A stretch of 38,318 nucleotides of DNA, taken from the NCBI GenBank assembly GCA_021787035.1, contig JAJYMM010000119.1, positions 1 to 38,318 on the forward strand, written 5' to 3'. Source of the DNA: Actinomycetes bacterium. GTDB lineage: Bacteria > Actinomycetota > Acidimicrobiia > Acidimicrobiales > Palsa-688. Below are positions 1 through 7,199 of the stretch, in pieces; positions within the stretch are counted from its first letter, which is position 1, and every line of letters starts with the position of its first letter. The translations under genes were made by a program, and so were the position numbers. The notes below the pieces were generated by a model. The model ran no database searches. It saw nothing but the letters and a program-made list of their open reading frames with translations, and was not told the origin of the DNA.

Positions 1-1
1 T

Positions 2-50
2 CAAAATGTAACGATAGTGGCCTTTGCGGAGCCACTGTTGCTACATTTTG
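2..50. terminator. 20-bp-stem hairpin at window start
   Basis: Bases 2-21 pair with 31-50 around a 9-base loop (22-30). The only non-pairing position is one A-C, with two G-U wobbles if transcribed. The stem is AT-rich at its base (CAAAATG/CATTTTG), unlike its surroundings. It could be a terminator of a gene to the left of the window or a folded regulatory element. The upstream gene is not visible, so direction is unknown. Confidence 0.45.
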
Positions 51-140
51 CCGGCCCACCCCGCCGGCCCACCCCGCCGGCCCACCCCGCCGGCCCACCC
101 CGCCGGCCCACCCCGCCGGCCCACCCCGCCGGCCCACCCG
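51..140. repeat. 13-bp tandem array (CCGGCCCACCCCG), 7 copies
   Basis: Six exact copies of CCGGCCCACCCCG start at 51, 64, 77, 90, 103 and 116. A seventh copy at 129-140 is one C short. The array lies between the hairpin and the M48 protease gene and is not coding. Its unit is not a multiple of three, unlike the coding arrays in this window. Confidence 0.95.
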
Positions 141-166
141 AGCGGTGCCAGGCGTAGGCTTTGCTC

Positions 167-1207
167 ATGTCCCTCCAGGAGACGTTCCGCTACGAGCAGA
201 TCAGCTCCAAGTCCTACGAGCACCCCGCAGACCGGGCAGCCACGGCGGCGCTCCACTCTGTGCCTCTCATGGACAAGGTGCTAAAACGCCTGAGCGACAT
301 CGGCCACGAGCGCCGGCTCCGACAGGTCCTGATCGGTAACGCGGTCCAGGTTTCCGACCAGCAAGTTCCCGAACTTTGGGCGCGCTACACGCGGCTCGCG
401 TCGGTGCTCGACATTGCGCCGGTCCCCGAGCTGTTCGTTACCCAGACGCCTCTGGCTAATGCGCTCACCATTGGAGCCAAGCGGCCCATGGTGATCGTGT
501 ATTCGAGCCTTGTCCGCGACTACAGCTCTCCCGAGGTCGAGGCGGTCCTAGCGCACGAGCTCGGGCATGTGCTCTCGGAGCACTACTACTACCAAACCGC
601 TCTCCAGTTCCTCGCCATGGTGCTGCGAGTCCCAGGTGGCGCCGCGACGACCATCGTCGGGATCCCACTTCGTGCCGTCTACATGGTCCTTCTCGAATGG
701 GCGCGCGCCGCGGAGCTGTCCTCCGACCGTGCGTCGGCGCTTGCCGTCGGTGACCCCCTGGCCACTTGCGGGATGCTGATGCGCACGGCTGGCGGTGCCA
801 TCGAGGGTATGAGCCTCGAGGCGTTCCTCGCCCAGGCGGCCCGTTATGCCGACGAGGAGGACATTATCGCCCGTTGGTCACGGGCGTGGGTGGAGGCGAG
901 CCTGTCTCACCCCTTCGCCGTTAAGCGCACCCGAGAGCTCATGGGTTGGGTGAGCAGCGGCGATTATGACCGCATCCGAGGCGGGGCCTACATACGGCGC
1001 GGGCAAGAGCCGCCCGCCAGCGCCGAAATGGAGAGCGCCATTGCCCACTATCGTGAGCGCTTTGTCAAGGTCCTGGAGACGGCGGCGACAGGCGTTGACA
1101 GGGTGCTTCGGCGCGTGGAGGACTGGCTGCGGCCGCAAAACGACGCCCGTGGCGGTGGGTCTTCGGCATCGCCCGAAAGCGACGAGCCCGGCGAGGACGA
1201 ACTCTAG
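167..1207 (+). CDS. M48-family zinc metallopeptidase
   Basis: This 346-aa protein carries the zinc-protease motif HELGH at about residues 130-134. A downstream ELSSD supplies the expected third zinc ligand (Glu about 183), so the active site looks intact. A hydrophobic stretch follows the HELGH motif (LQFLAMVLRVPGG...), as in HtpX/Ste24-like M48 enzymes, but the multi-span N-terminal membrane region of HtpX is absent. The C-terminal 40 residues are charged and serine-rich. It probably cleaves membrane-associated or misfolded proteins; the substrate is unknown. I chose the ATG at 167; a TTG two codons upstream (161) is also in frame. No convincing ribosome binding site precedes either start. 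The gene is convergent with the next one. Confidence 0.85.
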   Translation: MSLQETFRYEQISSKSYEHPADRAATAALHSVPLMDKVLKRLSDIGHERRLRQVLIGNAVQVSDQQVPELWARYTRLASVLDIAPVPELFVTQTPLANALTIGAKRPMVIVYSSLVRDYSSPEVEAVLAHELGHVLSEHYYYQTALQFLAMVLRVPGGAATTIVGIPLRAVYMVLLEWARAAELSSDRASALAVGDPLATCGMLMRTAGGAIEGMSLEAFLAQAARYADEEDIIARWSRAWVEASLSHPFAVKRTRELMGWVSSGDYDRIRGGAYIRRGQEPPASAEMESAIAHYRERFVKVLETAATGVDRVLRRVEDWLRPQNDARGGGSSASPESDEPGEDEL

Positions 1208-1220
1208 AAGGAGACGACGC

Positions 1221-1243
1221 AGCGCCACGCTCCTAGCGGCGCT
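1221..1243. terminator. Weak hairpin between convergent genes
   Basis: AGCGCC (1221-1226) can pair with GGCGCT (1238-1243) across an 11-base loop, between the protease stop and the end of the DUF1028 gene. There is no T-tract, so this is only a candidate shared terminator. Confidence 0.2.
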
Positions 1244-2093
1244 CTGGGCCGGCGGACCTTTGTTTCAGGAAGTCAACCACGAGCGGGTCCACGGAAGGGC
1301 CGCCCGTATAGCGCATCTCCAGGTTTTCCATGCTCGCCCAGGACGCGAGGGCCTCTTCGACTCCCTTGGTGCCAGCGCCTTCTGGCCGGAAACCGAGTGA
1401 TGCCAACCTCCCGCTCACCTCATCTAGCAGCTCACCTTCCAGGGTTAGTAGAGAGGCTGGGTCGGGTTTGGCGAAGTAGAAGTCGTGCAGTCCCAAAAGC
1501 CTCCGCAGCTCGCCCACGGGCGCTGGGTGGTCATCCACCCGCAGGTCGACTGCGATGTTGCTACCCCCGTAGCCTGCGCCCCGGATTGCTACTACTAGCC
1601 CTGCTGATTGCCGGCCCCGGCGGTCGCCGCCTGCGGCGTCACCCGCTTCGAGGGCCTCGAGGAGCCGCCAGGCGAGGGGCCGAGCACTGCGCGCCAGCCA
1701 CGCACGCTCCATTTCCGCAACCACCGTCTCGCTGGCCAGGATGTTGCCCTGCACGGCGTACCCCTCGCCGGCACGCCCACCGGCCCATGACATGCACTCC
1801 GTCCCTGTAAAGGTCGCTCCTTCTCCCGTGCGGCCCACCACACCCAGCTGGCGCAGCTCCCTGCCCTCGTCGGCCGATGTCAGAAGAGCGATCACCTCGT
1901 CGGCGCTCCGGCCACCCCGAAGCAGCTCAAGGCCATCGTGGCGATAGGAGAGGTTGCTGTAGGCCTGGGTGGCAAGTGCGCCCGTACCTACCTCCACGGC
2001 CGGGACGAGGGCGCCTGCCGCCAGGAATTTTGACGCAACTGCGACACCTACCTCGTCCCCACCTTCGGCGCGCCCCACGATGGAAAAGGTCAC
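1233..2093 (-). CDS. DUF1028 family protein (Ntn-hydrolase-like fold)
   Basis: This 286-aa protein begins with a GTG codon. It has the typical DUF1028 opening (TFSIVGR, then GVAVASKFLAAGALVP) and the conserved GYAVQGNILA segment. It also has the DLRVDDH...PVGELRRLL stretch that precedes the C-terminal helical part in this family. DUF1028 proteins adopt an Ntn-hydrolase-like fold, but their reaction is not established, so no substrate is given. The length is close to the family norm and no signal peptide is visible. The gene faces the M48 protease gene with a 25-bp gap and diverges from the aldo/keto reductase gene. Confidence 0.85.
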   Translation of the reverse strand: MTFSIVGRAEGGDEVGVAVASKFLAAGALVPAVEVGTGALATQAYSNLSYRHDGLELLRGGRSADEVIALLTSADEGRELRQLGVVGRTGEGATFTGTECMSWAGGRAGEGYAVQGNILASETVVAEMERAWLARSARPLAWRLLEALEAGDAAGGDRRGRQSAGLVVAIRGAGYGGSNIAVDLRVDDHPAPVGELRRLLGLHDFYFAKPDPASLLTLEGELLDEVSGRLASLGFRPEGAGTKGVEEALASWASMENLEMRYTGGPSVDPLVVDFLKQRSAGPERR

Positions 2094-2178
2094 GGATGCC
2101 AGGATATGAGGTCCAACGCGCGGCCCCCGTCAAGGCGGGCCAAGGACTTGAGAGGGAGCGGCGGGTAGTTTGCACACC

Positions 2179-3138
2179 ATGGGCACGAAAATGCATCTTC
2201 GCGCGATAGGTTCGCTCCAGGTCTCGGCCGTTGGCCTCGGCTGCAACAACTTCGGGGGTCGCATAGACGAACGGCAAACCGCCTCAGTCGTGGCCGCCGC
2301 CCTCGACGCCGGCATCAATTTCTTTGACACGGCCGACGTCTATGGCGGCACCAAGAGCGAGGAGTACCTGGGTCGCGCGCTTGGGAGGCGGCGGGAGGAT
2401 GCCGTGATCGCTACCAAGTTCGGGAGCAAGCTCGACGAAGACCGTCGCGGGGCCGCACCGGCGTACGTGAGGCGCGCGCTCGAAGACAGCCTGCGCCGGC
2501 TCGGCACCGATTACATCGACCTCTACCAGCTTCACAGGCCCGACCCCGAGACGCCGATTGCCGACACGCTGGAGGCGCTCGCCGATGCGGTGGCGGAGGG
2601 CAAGGTGCGCGAGATCGGTTGCTCTAACTTCACAGAGGCGCAACTGAGAGAGGCCGAAGCGGCCACCCGCGAGGGCGCACCACGGTTTGTGAGCGTGCAA
2701 AATGACTACAGCCTTCTGGAGCGCTCTCCCGAGGCGGGCTTCCCCAGCGCCGGCGTCCTCGCCGAGTGCGAGCGCAAAGGCATCGCTTTCATCCCCTACT
2801 TCCCGTTGAAGTCTGGCCTCCTCTCGGGCAAGTACCGCCGCGGCGAGGCGGCGCCGGAGGGATCCCGCCTTGCCGCCATTCCTGCGGACCGCCAGGAGGA
2901 GCTGTTTTCAGATGAGACGATGGACACGGTCGAAGCCCTCACCCGATATGCGGAGAAGCATGGCCACAGTGTCTTGGAGCTGGCCATCGCGTGGCTGCTC
3001 GCCAAGCCGGCCGTAGCCTCGGTGATCGCCGGTGCCACCAAGCCAGAGCAGGTTTGGGCCAACGCCAAGGCCGCTGCCTGGGCCCTCGCAACTGACGAGG
3101 TGGCCGAGGTCGACGCGATCGCTCCGCCACCTGCGTGA
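2179..3138 (+). CDS. Aldo/keto reductase
   Basis: This NADPH-type oxidoreductase of about 319 aa folds as an AKR TIM barrel. The catalytic tetrad is readable: Asp and Tyr in DTADVYGGTKSEEYLG, Lys in IATKFGSK and His in LYQLHRPDPETP. The cofactor-binding C-terminal part (SVIAGATKPEQVWAN) matches AKRs of the Gcy/YghZ/general stress type. It probably reduces aldehydes or ketones; the substrate cannot be read from sequence. The start is uncertain among ATG 2179, ATG 2191 and TTG 2170. A GGGAGCGG stretch lies about 20 bases upstream of 2179. It is convergent with the permease gene, with 22 bp between stops. Confidence 0.9.
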   Translation: MGTKMHLRAIGSLQVSAVGLGCNNFGGRIDERQTASVVAAALDAGINFFDTADVYGGTKSEEYLGRALGRRREDAVIATKFGSKLDEDRRGAAPAYVRRALEDSLRRLGTDYIDLYQLHRPDPETPIADTLEALADAVAEGKVREIGCSNFTEAQLREAEAATREGAPRFVSVQNDYSLLERSPEAGFPSAGVLAECERKGIAFIPYFPLKSGLLSGKYRRGEAAPEGSRLAAIPADRQEELFSDETMDTVEALTRYAEKHGHSVLELAIAWLLAKPAVASVIAGATKPEQVWANAKAAAWALATDEVAEVDAIAPPPA

Positions 3139-3160
3139 GCTTTGCCTGAGCCCGAGGCGC

Positions 3161-5527
3161 CTAACTGGCTTGCATGGGGTCAAATGGGGCGCGACGGAGC
3201 ACCTCATGGAGGGGGTTTAGGATGGCCAGCTGGCCCTCGTGCTCGCCGACGGTGCCTTCTGCAACGAGCCAGGAGCCTGTCTCGACTCCTGGCACGCTGC
3301 GCCTCGTGAAGACAAGAGTCATCGAACCGGTGTTGTCTGCGAGCGTGCACGTGAGCACCTGCGTCCCCTGCCAGGGTTGGACCTCGACCGAGGTCACGCG
3401 CCCGGTCACACGTGCACGCTGGCGCCACTTCACCTCGCCGATCGGCACGCACCCTTCGGTGGGGGGGGCTGGTTCTTCGGGTTCCCGCTCGCGCCGGCGC
3501 GGGGCGCGCTCGGGGCGAGCCTTAGAAACGCCAGTGCCCCTTTGGTCCTTGCTGGCTGGCCTGATCTTCCCCAGCTGGTAGGGCACGATGGTGGCGTTGG
3601 CGTGGGGCAACCGGCCTAGGACGGCAGAGAGGCGGTCGGCGGTGCGGTCGTGGAGAAGGTGCCCCCAGCCCCACGGGTAGAGGCGTCTCGGGAGGAGAAC
3701 GGTCACCTCGGTGTCCCCGTCGGCCAGCGTGGCAGTCACTAGCTCCAGGGCGGCCCTGGCGAGCCTGCGGTCACGGCACTCGCGGATCTCCAGGGGCAGG
3801 CGACGGATCATGAGCCTCTCCCAGGTCTCGCGTAAATGTTGTGCGTCCCGGTTGTCGAGGAGGAAATGGACAGCCCTCAGCTCGTTCGGGTTGAGGCTGC
3901 GGGCGTACTGGATGGCGCGGGCTGTGGCGAGATCGAGGCGGTCCACGAGCACCAACACGACGTGGCGGCGAAGGACCGGCATCTCCGAAGCCTCGACGGC
4001 TCCCTGCTCGAGCATCGCTGCCTCGGCGCGGTAGCGGCGGTTCAGTCGGATGAGAGCCACGGTGAGAAGGGGAAAGAGTATCACGACCACGAAAGCGCCC
4101 TGGGTGAACTTGGCAACCGCCAGGATTATCACCACAATGAACGACAGCGCCGAGGCGCTGCCGTTTATCGCCAGCTTGTGCTTCCAGCCCGGCTGTCTCG
4201 TCCTCAAGTGGTGTTTGGATAGGCCAGCACCAGCCATCGTGAAGCCGGTGAAGACGCCGATGGCGTAGACGGCGACGAGCGCCGTCACGTTGGAGCTCGT
4301 GACGACAAGCAGCACGATCGCAACAACCGCGAGCACGATGATGCCGTTGGAGAACGTGAGGCGGTGGCCGCGCTTGGTAAGCCTTCTCGGGAGGAACCGG
4401 TCGCCTGCGACGAAGCTCGCCAGGAACGGGAACCCGTTGAAGCTCGTGTTGCCTCCCGTGTAGAGGATCAGGAGGGTGGCCAGCTGCACTATGTAGAAGA
4501 GGGCGTGCCCAGCCGGGCCAGACCCGAACACGGCGTGCGCCTCTTGCGAGATGACAGTTGGGGCTCCCGCGAGGAAGGGGGCCGCGTGGGTCCAGCGGGC
4601 GAGGAACGAGATGCCGAGCACGAGCCCCCCGAGGGTCGTGCTCATGAGGACGTAGACTTTCCTCGCCCGTCGTCCCTCGGGCGGGCGCAGCGCGCTCACC
4701 CCATTGGAGATCGCCTCGACGCCGGTGAGCGAGGACCCGCCGTTCGCGAAGGAGCGCAGCATTATGAAAACCGACGCCCCGAGCAGCAGGCCGCTCCCGG
4801 AATGGCCGAAGTGGTAGAGCCCGGCTCGGTGCACCGAGTACACAGGGAGCCCGCCGGCTAGTGACCTCACTACGCCCGTGACGATCATGACCCCGATGCA
4901 GGCGATGAAAAAGTAGGTCGGGAAGGCGAAGACCTTGCCCGCCTCGCGGATGCCGCGCAGGTTGCCGTAGGCCAGCAGGATCACGATGACCACACTGATG
5001 GGCGTCGAATAGGCGATGAGCCCGTGGAAGGCTGAGGTTAGGGCGTCGGTCCCGGCCGCCACCTGCACAGCGACGGTCACGGTGTAGTCGATCAAGAGGG
5101 CGACCGCCGCCACCTGGGCGACGGTCGAGCCGAAGTTGTCCCGGGCGACCACGTAGCTCCCCCCGGCCCTCGTGTAGACCATCACCACCTCGCGGTAGGA
5201 CATGGTGACGAAAAACAGCACCACGAGCAGGGCAAAGGTGACGGGGAGCACCAGGGTGAAGGCAGCGAGGCCCACTGGGCGCACCAGTTCGACCAGCATC
5301 TCCTCGGTCCCGTAGGCCGAAGATGAGATCGCGTCGGGGGTGAGGACGCCCATCGCCATGAAGGTGCCGAGGCGCTCTGAAGAGAGCGCTTCGGTGACAA
5401 GCGGCTTCCCGAGCAGGACGTTCTTGACCCGGTAAAGGAACGGCTCGGGCAGATAGGGCGCGAGCGGCGCAGGGGGTGGCGACGCCTCGGCTGGGGTTGG
5501 GGGGATGCTCGTCGTGGGGTCGGCCAT
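3161..5527 (-). CDS. KimA/Rv2690c-like APC-superfamily K+ permease fused to an OB-fold domain
   Basis: This 788-aa membrane protein has about 12 hydrophobic spans between residues 55 and 510. The N-terminal signature (LGKPLVTEAL, TPDAISSSAYG, SYREVV, then LLIDYTVTVAVQVAAGTDA) resembles KimA (YdaO), a proton-coupled K+ importer of the KUP/APC superfamily, and mycobacterial Rv2690c. Asp65 and Tyr72 keep the spacing of the KimA K+-site pair. Residues about 515-655 form a cytosolic Usp-like domain, as in KimA (RHVVLVLVDRL... HLLHDRTADRL). A basic, Pro/Glu-rich linker then leads to a C-terminal OB-fold (about 697-788: RARVTGRVTSVEVQPWQGTQ... TGSWLVAEGTVGEHEGQ). In mycobacteria the OB-fold protein is encoded separately nearby, so the fusion is unusual. 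Start ATG 5527 excludes an unlikely 131-codon extension into the divergent trkA gene. An amino-acid permease is the alternative. Confidence 0.82.
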   Translation of the reverse strand: MADPTTSIPPTPAEASPPPAPLAPYLPEPFLYRVKNVLLGKPLVTEALSSERLGTFMAMGVLTPDAISSSAYGTEEMLVELVRPVGLAAFTLVLPVTFALLVVLFFVTMSYREVVMVYTRAGGSYVVARDNFGSTVAQVAAVALLIDYTVTVAVQVAAGTDALTSAFHGLIAYSTPISVVIVILLAYGNLRGIREAGKVFAFPTYFFIACIGVMIVTGVVRSLAGGLPVYSVHRAGLYHFGHSGSGLLLGASVFIMLRSFANGGSSLTGVEAISNGVSALRPPEGRRARKVYVLMSTTLGGLVLGISFLARWTHAAPFLAGAPTVISQEAHAVFGSGPAGHALFYIVQLATLLILYTGGNTSFNGFPFLASFVAGDRFLPRRLTKRGHRLTFSNGIIVLAVVAIVLLVVTSSNVTALVAVYAIGVFTGFTMAGAGLSKHHLRTRQPGWKHKLAINGSASALSFIVVIILAVAKFTQGAFVVVILFPLLTVALIRLNRRYRAEAAMLEQGAVEASEMPVLRRHVVLVLVDRLDLATARAIQYARSLNPNELRAVHFLLDNRDAQHLRETWERLMIRRLPLEIRECRDRRLARAALELVTATLADGDTEVTVLLPRRLYPWGWGHLLHDRTADRLSAVLGRLPHANATIVPYQLGKIRPASKDQRGTGVSKARPERAPRRREREPEEPAPPTEGCVPIGEVKWRQRARVTGRVTSVEVQPWQGTQVLTCTLADNTGSMTLVFTRRSVPGVETGSWLVAEGTVGEHEGQLAILNPLHEVLRRAPFDPMQAS

Positions 5528-5657
5528 TACTTCGGGATTGGGCGGCACAGGCGGGTGCGGTCGCTGTCCACGATCGTTCACCCATGGCCGGCACCGTCCG
5601 GCCGAGCCAAAGCTAGCCTCGGTGATGGAGTTGTGCCAAGAGCCCGGACCGTGTTGC
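5528..5657. promoter_or_regulatory. Divergent intergenic region, permease / trkA
   Basis: These 130 bp must hold the promoters for the minus-strand permease and the plus-strand trkA pair. A single GTTCACC (5576-5582) is present without an 11-bp partner. No convincing -10/-35 pair or hairpin was recognised. Confidence 0.4.
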
Positions 5658-6326
5658 ATGAGTCCTATGCGCGTGGTTGTCGTCGGCTGTGGACGGGTCG
5701 GCTCTGAGCTTGCACTCACGCTCTCTCGCGAGGGCAACGAGGTGGCCGTGATCGACAAGTCGGAGCAGGCACTCCGGCGCCTGGCCATGGACTGGGGGGG
5801 CAAGACCGTGGTCGGCTTCGGCTTCGACCGTGACTCGTTGGAGGAGGCCGGCATAGCGGGCGCCGACGCCCTGGCGGCCGTCACCAACGGCGACAACTCC
5901 AACATCCTGACGGCCCGCATCGCCAGGGAGACCTACGAGGTGCCCAACGTCGTCGCCCGCATCTACGATCCCCGTCGCGCCGTCATCTACCGACGCCTCG
6001 GGATACCCACCGTGGCCACCGTCACCTGGACTGTCGAGCAGGTCCTCCAGAGGCTCCTACCGGAACGGACCATAACGGAGTGGTCCGCCCCGCACGGGGA
6101 GGTGGTGATGGTGGAGCGCAACCTGCCGCCGAGCTGGGTCGGTTGCCAACTGGCCGAACTGGAGTACCCAGGGGTCGCGAGGGTTGCCGCTCTTTCCCGC
6201 GCCGGCAAGACCTCCGTGCCGAAGCCCGGCGTGCTCGGCCAGGATGGGGACGTGCTTTACATCTCGGTGGCAGTATCGGCTCTCGGGGATCTGGAGCAGC
6301 GCCTGGACAAGGGGCCGACCCGGTGA
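5658..6326 (+). CDS. TrkA/RCK-type K+ channel regulatory protein (CeoB-like)
   Basis: This 222-aa cytosolic protein has an N-terminal Rossmann RCK_N domain with the dinucleotide motif GCGRVG and an acidic end of beta-2 (VIDKSEQAL). It continues with GFGFDRDSL, TNGDNSNI and ARIYDPRRAVIYRRLGIPTVATV, matching the actinobacterial CeoB/TrkA subfamily. A C-terminal TrkA_C-like domain occupies about residues 140-222. Such proteins bind NAD(H) or nucleotides and gate or activate a K+ transporter. No TrkH/TrkG membrane subunit is present, and the divergent neighbour is the KimA-like permease, so that is its most likely partner (inference). A second ATG at 5667 gives the cleaner start MRVVVVGCGRVG. Confidence 0.88.
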   Translation: MSPMRVVVVGCGRVGSELALTLSREGNEVAVIDKSEQALRRLAMDWGGKTVVGFGFDRDSLEEAGIAGADALAAVTNGDNSNILTARIARETYEVPNVVARIYDPRRAVIYRRLGIPTVATVTWTVEQVLQRLLPERTITEWSAPHGEVVMVERNLPPSWVGCQLAELEYPGVARVAALSRAGKTSVPKPGVLGQDGDVLYISVAVSALGDLEQRLDKGPTR

Positions 6327-6366
6327 AGCTTGAGTCGGTCAAGTTGGCGTCTGCGGAGGTGGGCAT

Positions 6367-7158
6367 GTGAAAGTAGTCATCGCCGGCGGTGGGAACGTCG
6401 GTACTTACCTGGCCCGCGACCTTACGAGCGCCGGCCACGACGTGCTCGTGATCGAGATAGACCCCGCTGTTGCCGAGCGGGGAGCCGGGCTCGGGCTCAA
6501 ATGGATGGTCCGCGACGCCTGCGAGGTCTCCGCTCTCGACCTTGCGGGGCTCTCGGCCACCGACGTCGTGGTAGCGGCGACGGGCGACGACGAGGACAAC
6601 CTCGTGGTGTCGCTCCTCGCCAAACAGGAGTTCGCCGTACCGAGAGTGATCGCACGGGTCAACCACCCCAAGAACCATTGGCTGTTCAACAAGACGTGGG
6701 GTGTCGACGTCGCGGTTTCGACCCCGCACCTGCTGGCTGCCCTCGCCGAAGAAGCGGTGTCGGTGGGTTCGCTTGTACGTCTGATGCAGCTCGAGTCCTC
6801 GGGTGCCCACCTGGTCGAGGTCACACTTGCACCGGGTTCCCCGGTTGTGGGGATCGAGCTGGCCCGGGTGGGCATGCCCCGCGAAGCGACGGTGGTGGCG
6901 GTCGTACGGCGAGCCCACGTGGTCGTGCCGCGCGGCGACACAGTGCTCGAGGTGGGCGACGAGGTGCTCGTACTCACGGCTCCAGAGTCGGAGGAGGAGG
7001 TGCGCGCCCTGCTCGTGTCGCCGGACGGCCACCCCGGCCCACACCCGGCCATGCCCTTCGCCGACGCCCCCGTCGCTGGGGCCGCCGGTTGGGCGGGACC
7101 CCCCCTGTCGTCGAGCTCGGGGAGCGGGGCGGTTCCCGGGGGCGGCCACGGCGGCTGA
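6367..7158 (+). CDS. TrkA/RCK-type K+ regulatory protein (CeoC-like)
   Basis: This 263-aa second TrkA paralogue begins with GTG at 6367, 40 bp after the first, and is probably in the same operon. It has an RCK_N fold with GGGNVG, the acidic VIEIDP strand end, TGDDEDNLVVSLLAKQ and ARVNHPKNHWLFN. An RCK_C domain follows (APGSPVVGIELA... VPRGDTVLEVGDEVLVLT). About 45 residues rich in Pro, Gly and Ala form a tail beyond the usual end. Paired CeoB/CeoC proteins are expected to form a hetero-assembly controlling potassium uptake. The tail overlaps the region just before the KdpD kinase gene. Confidence 0.88.
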   Translation: MKVVIAGGGNVGTYLARDLTSAGHDVLVIEIDPAVAERGAGLGLKWMVRDACEVSALDLAGLSATDVVVAATGDDEDNLVVSLLAKQEFAVPRVIARVNHPKNHWLFNKTWGVDVAVSTPHLLAALAEEAVSVGSLVRLMQLESSGAHLVEVTLAPGSPVVGIELARVGMPREATVVAVVRRAHVVVPRGDTVLEVGDEVLVLTAPESEEEVRALLVSPDGHPGPHPAMPFADAPVAGAAGWAGPPLSSSSGSGAVPGGGHGG

Positions 7159-7199
7159 AGCGTGGCCCAGGAGGCAAAACGCCGACACGTAGCCCATTG

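Noticed and set aside
51-140. CRISPR array from evenly spaced repeats
   Set aside because: The units abut directly with no unique spacers, and there are no cas genes. The same holds for the other arrays.
5576-5582. PHO box before the permease (single GTTCACC)
   Set aside because: There is no partner unit at 11-bp spacing on either side.
3771-5594. A 607-codon minus-strand frame inside the permease gene
   Set aside because: It is a high-GC shadow frame of the permease, with random Arg/Pro/His-rich composition and no domain.
5528-5920. Permease starting at 5920
   Set aside because: The extra residues overlap the divergent trkA gene and lack family similarity. The start MADPTTS at 5527 fits better.
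6330-7199. Longer KdpD kinase N-terminus in the open frame upstream of 7200
   Set aside because: It would overlap nearly the whole second trkA gene. The sequence is Arg/Gly-rich shadow coding with no KdpD similarity.
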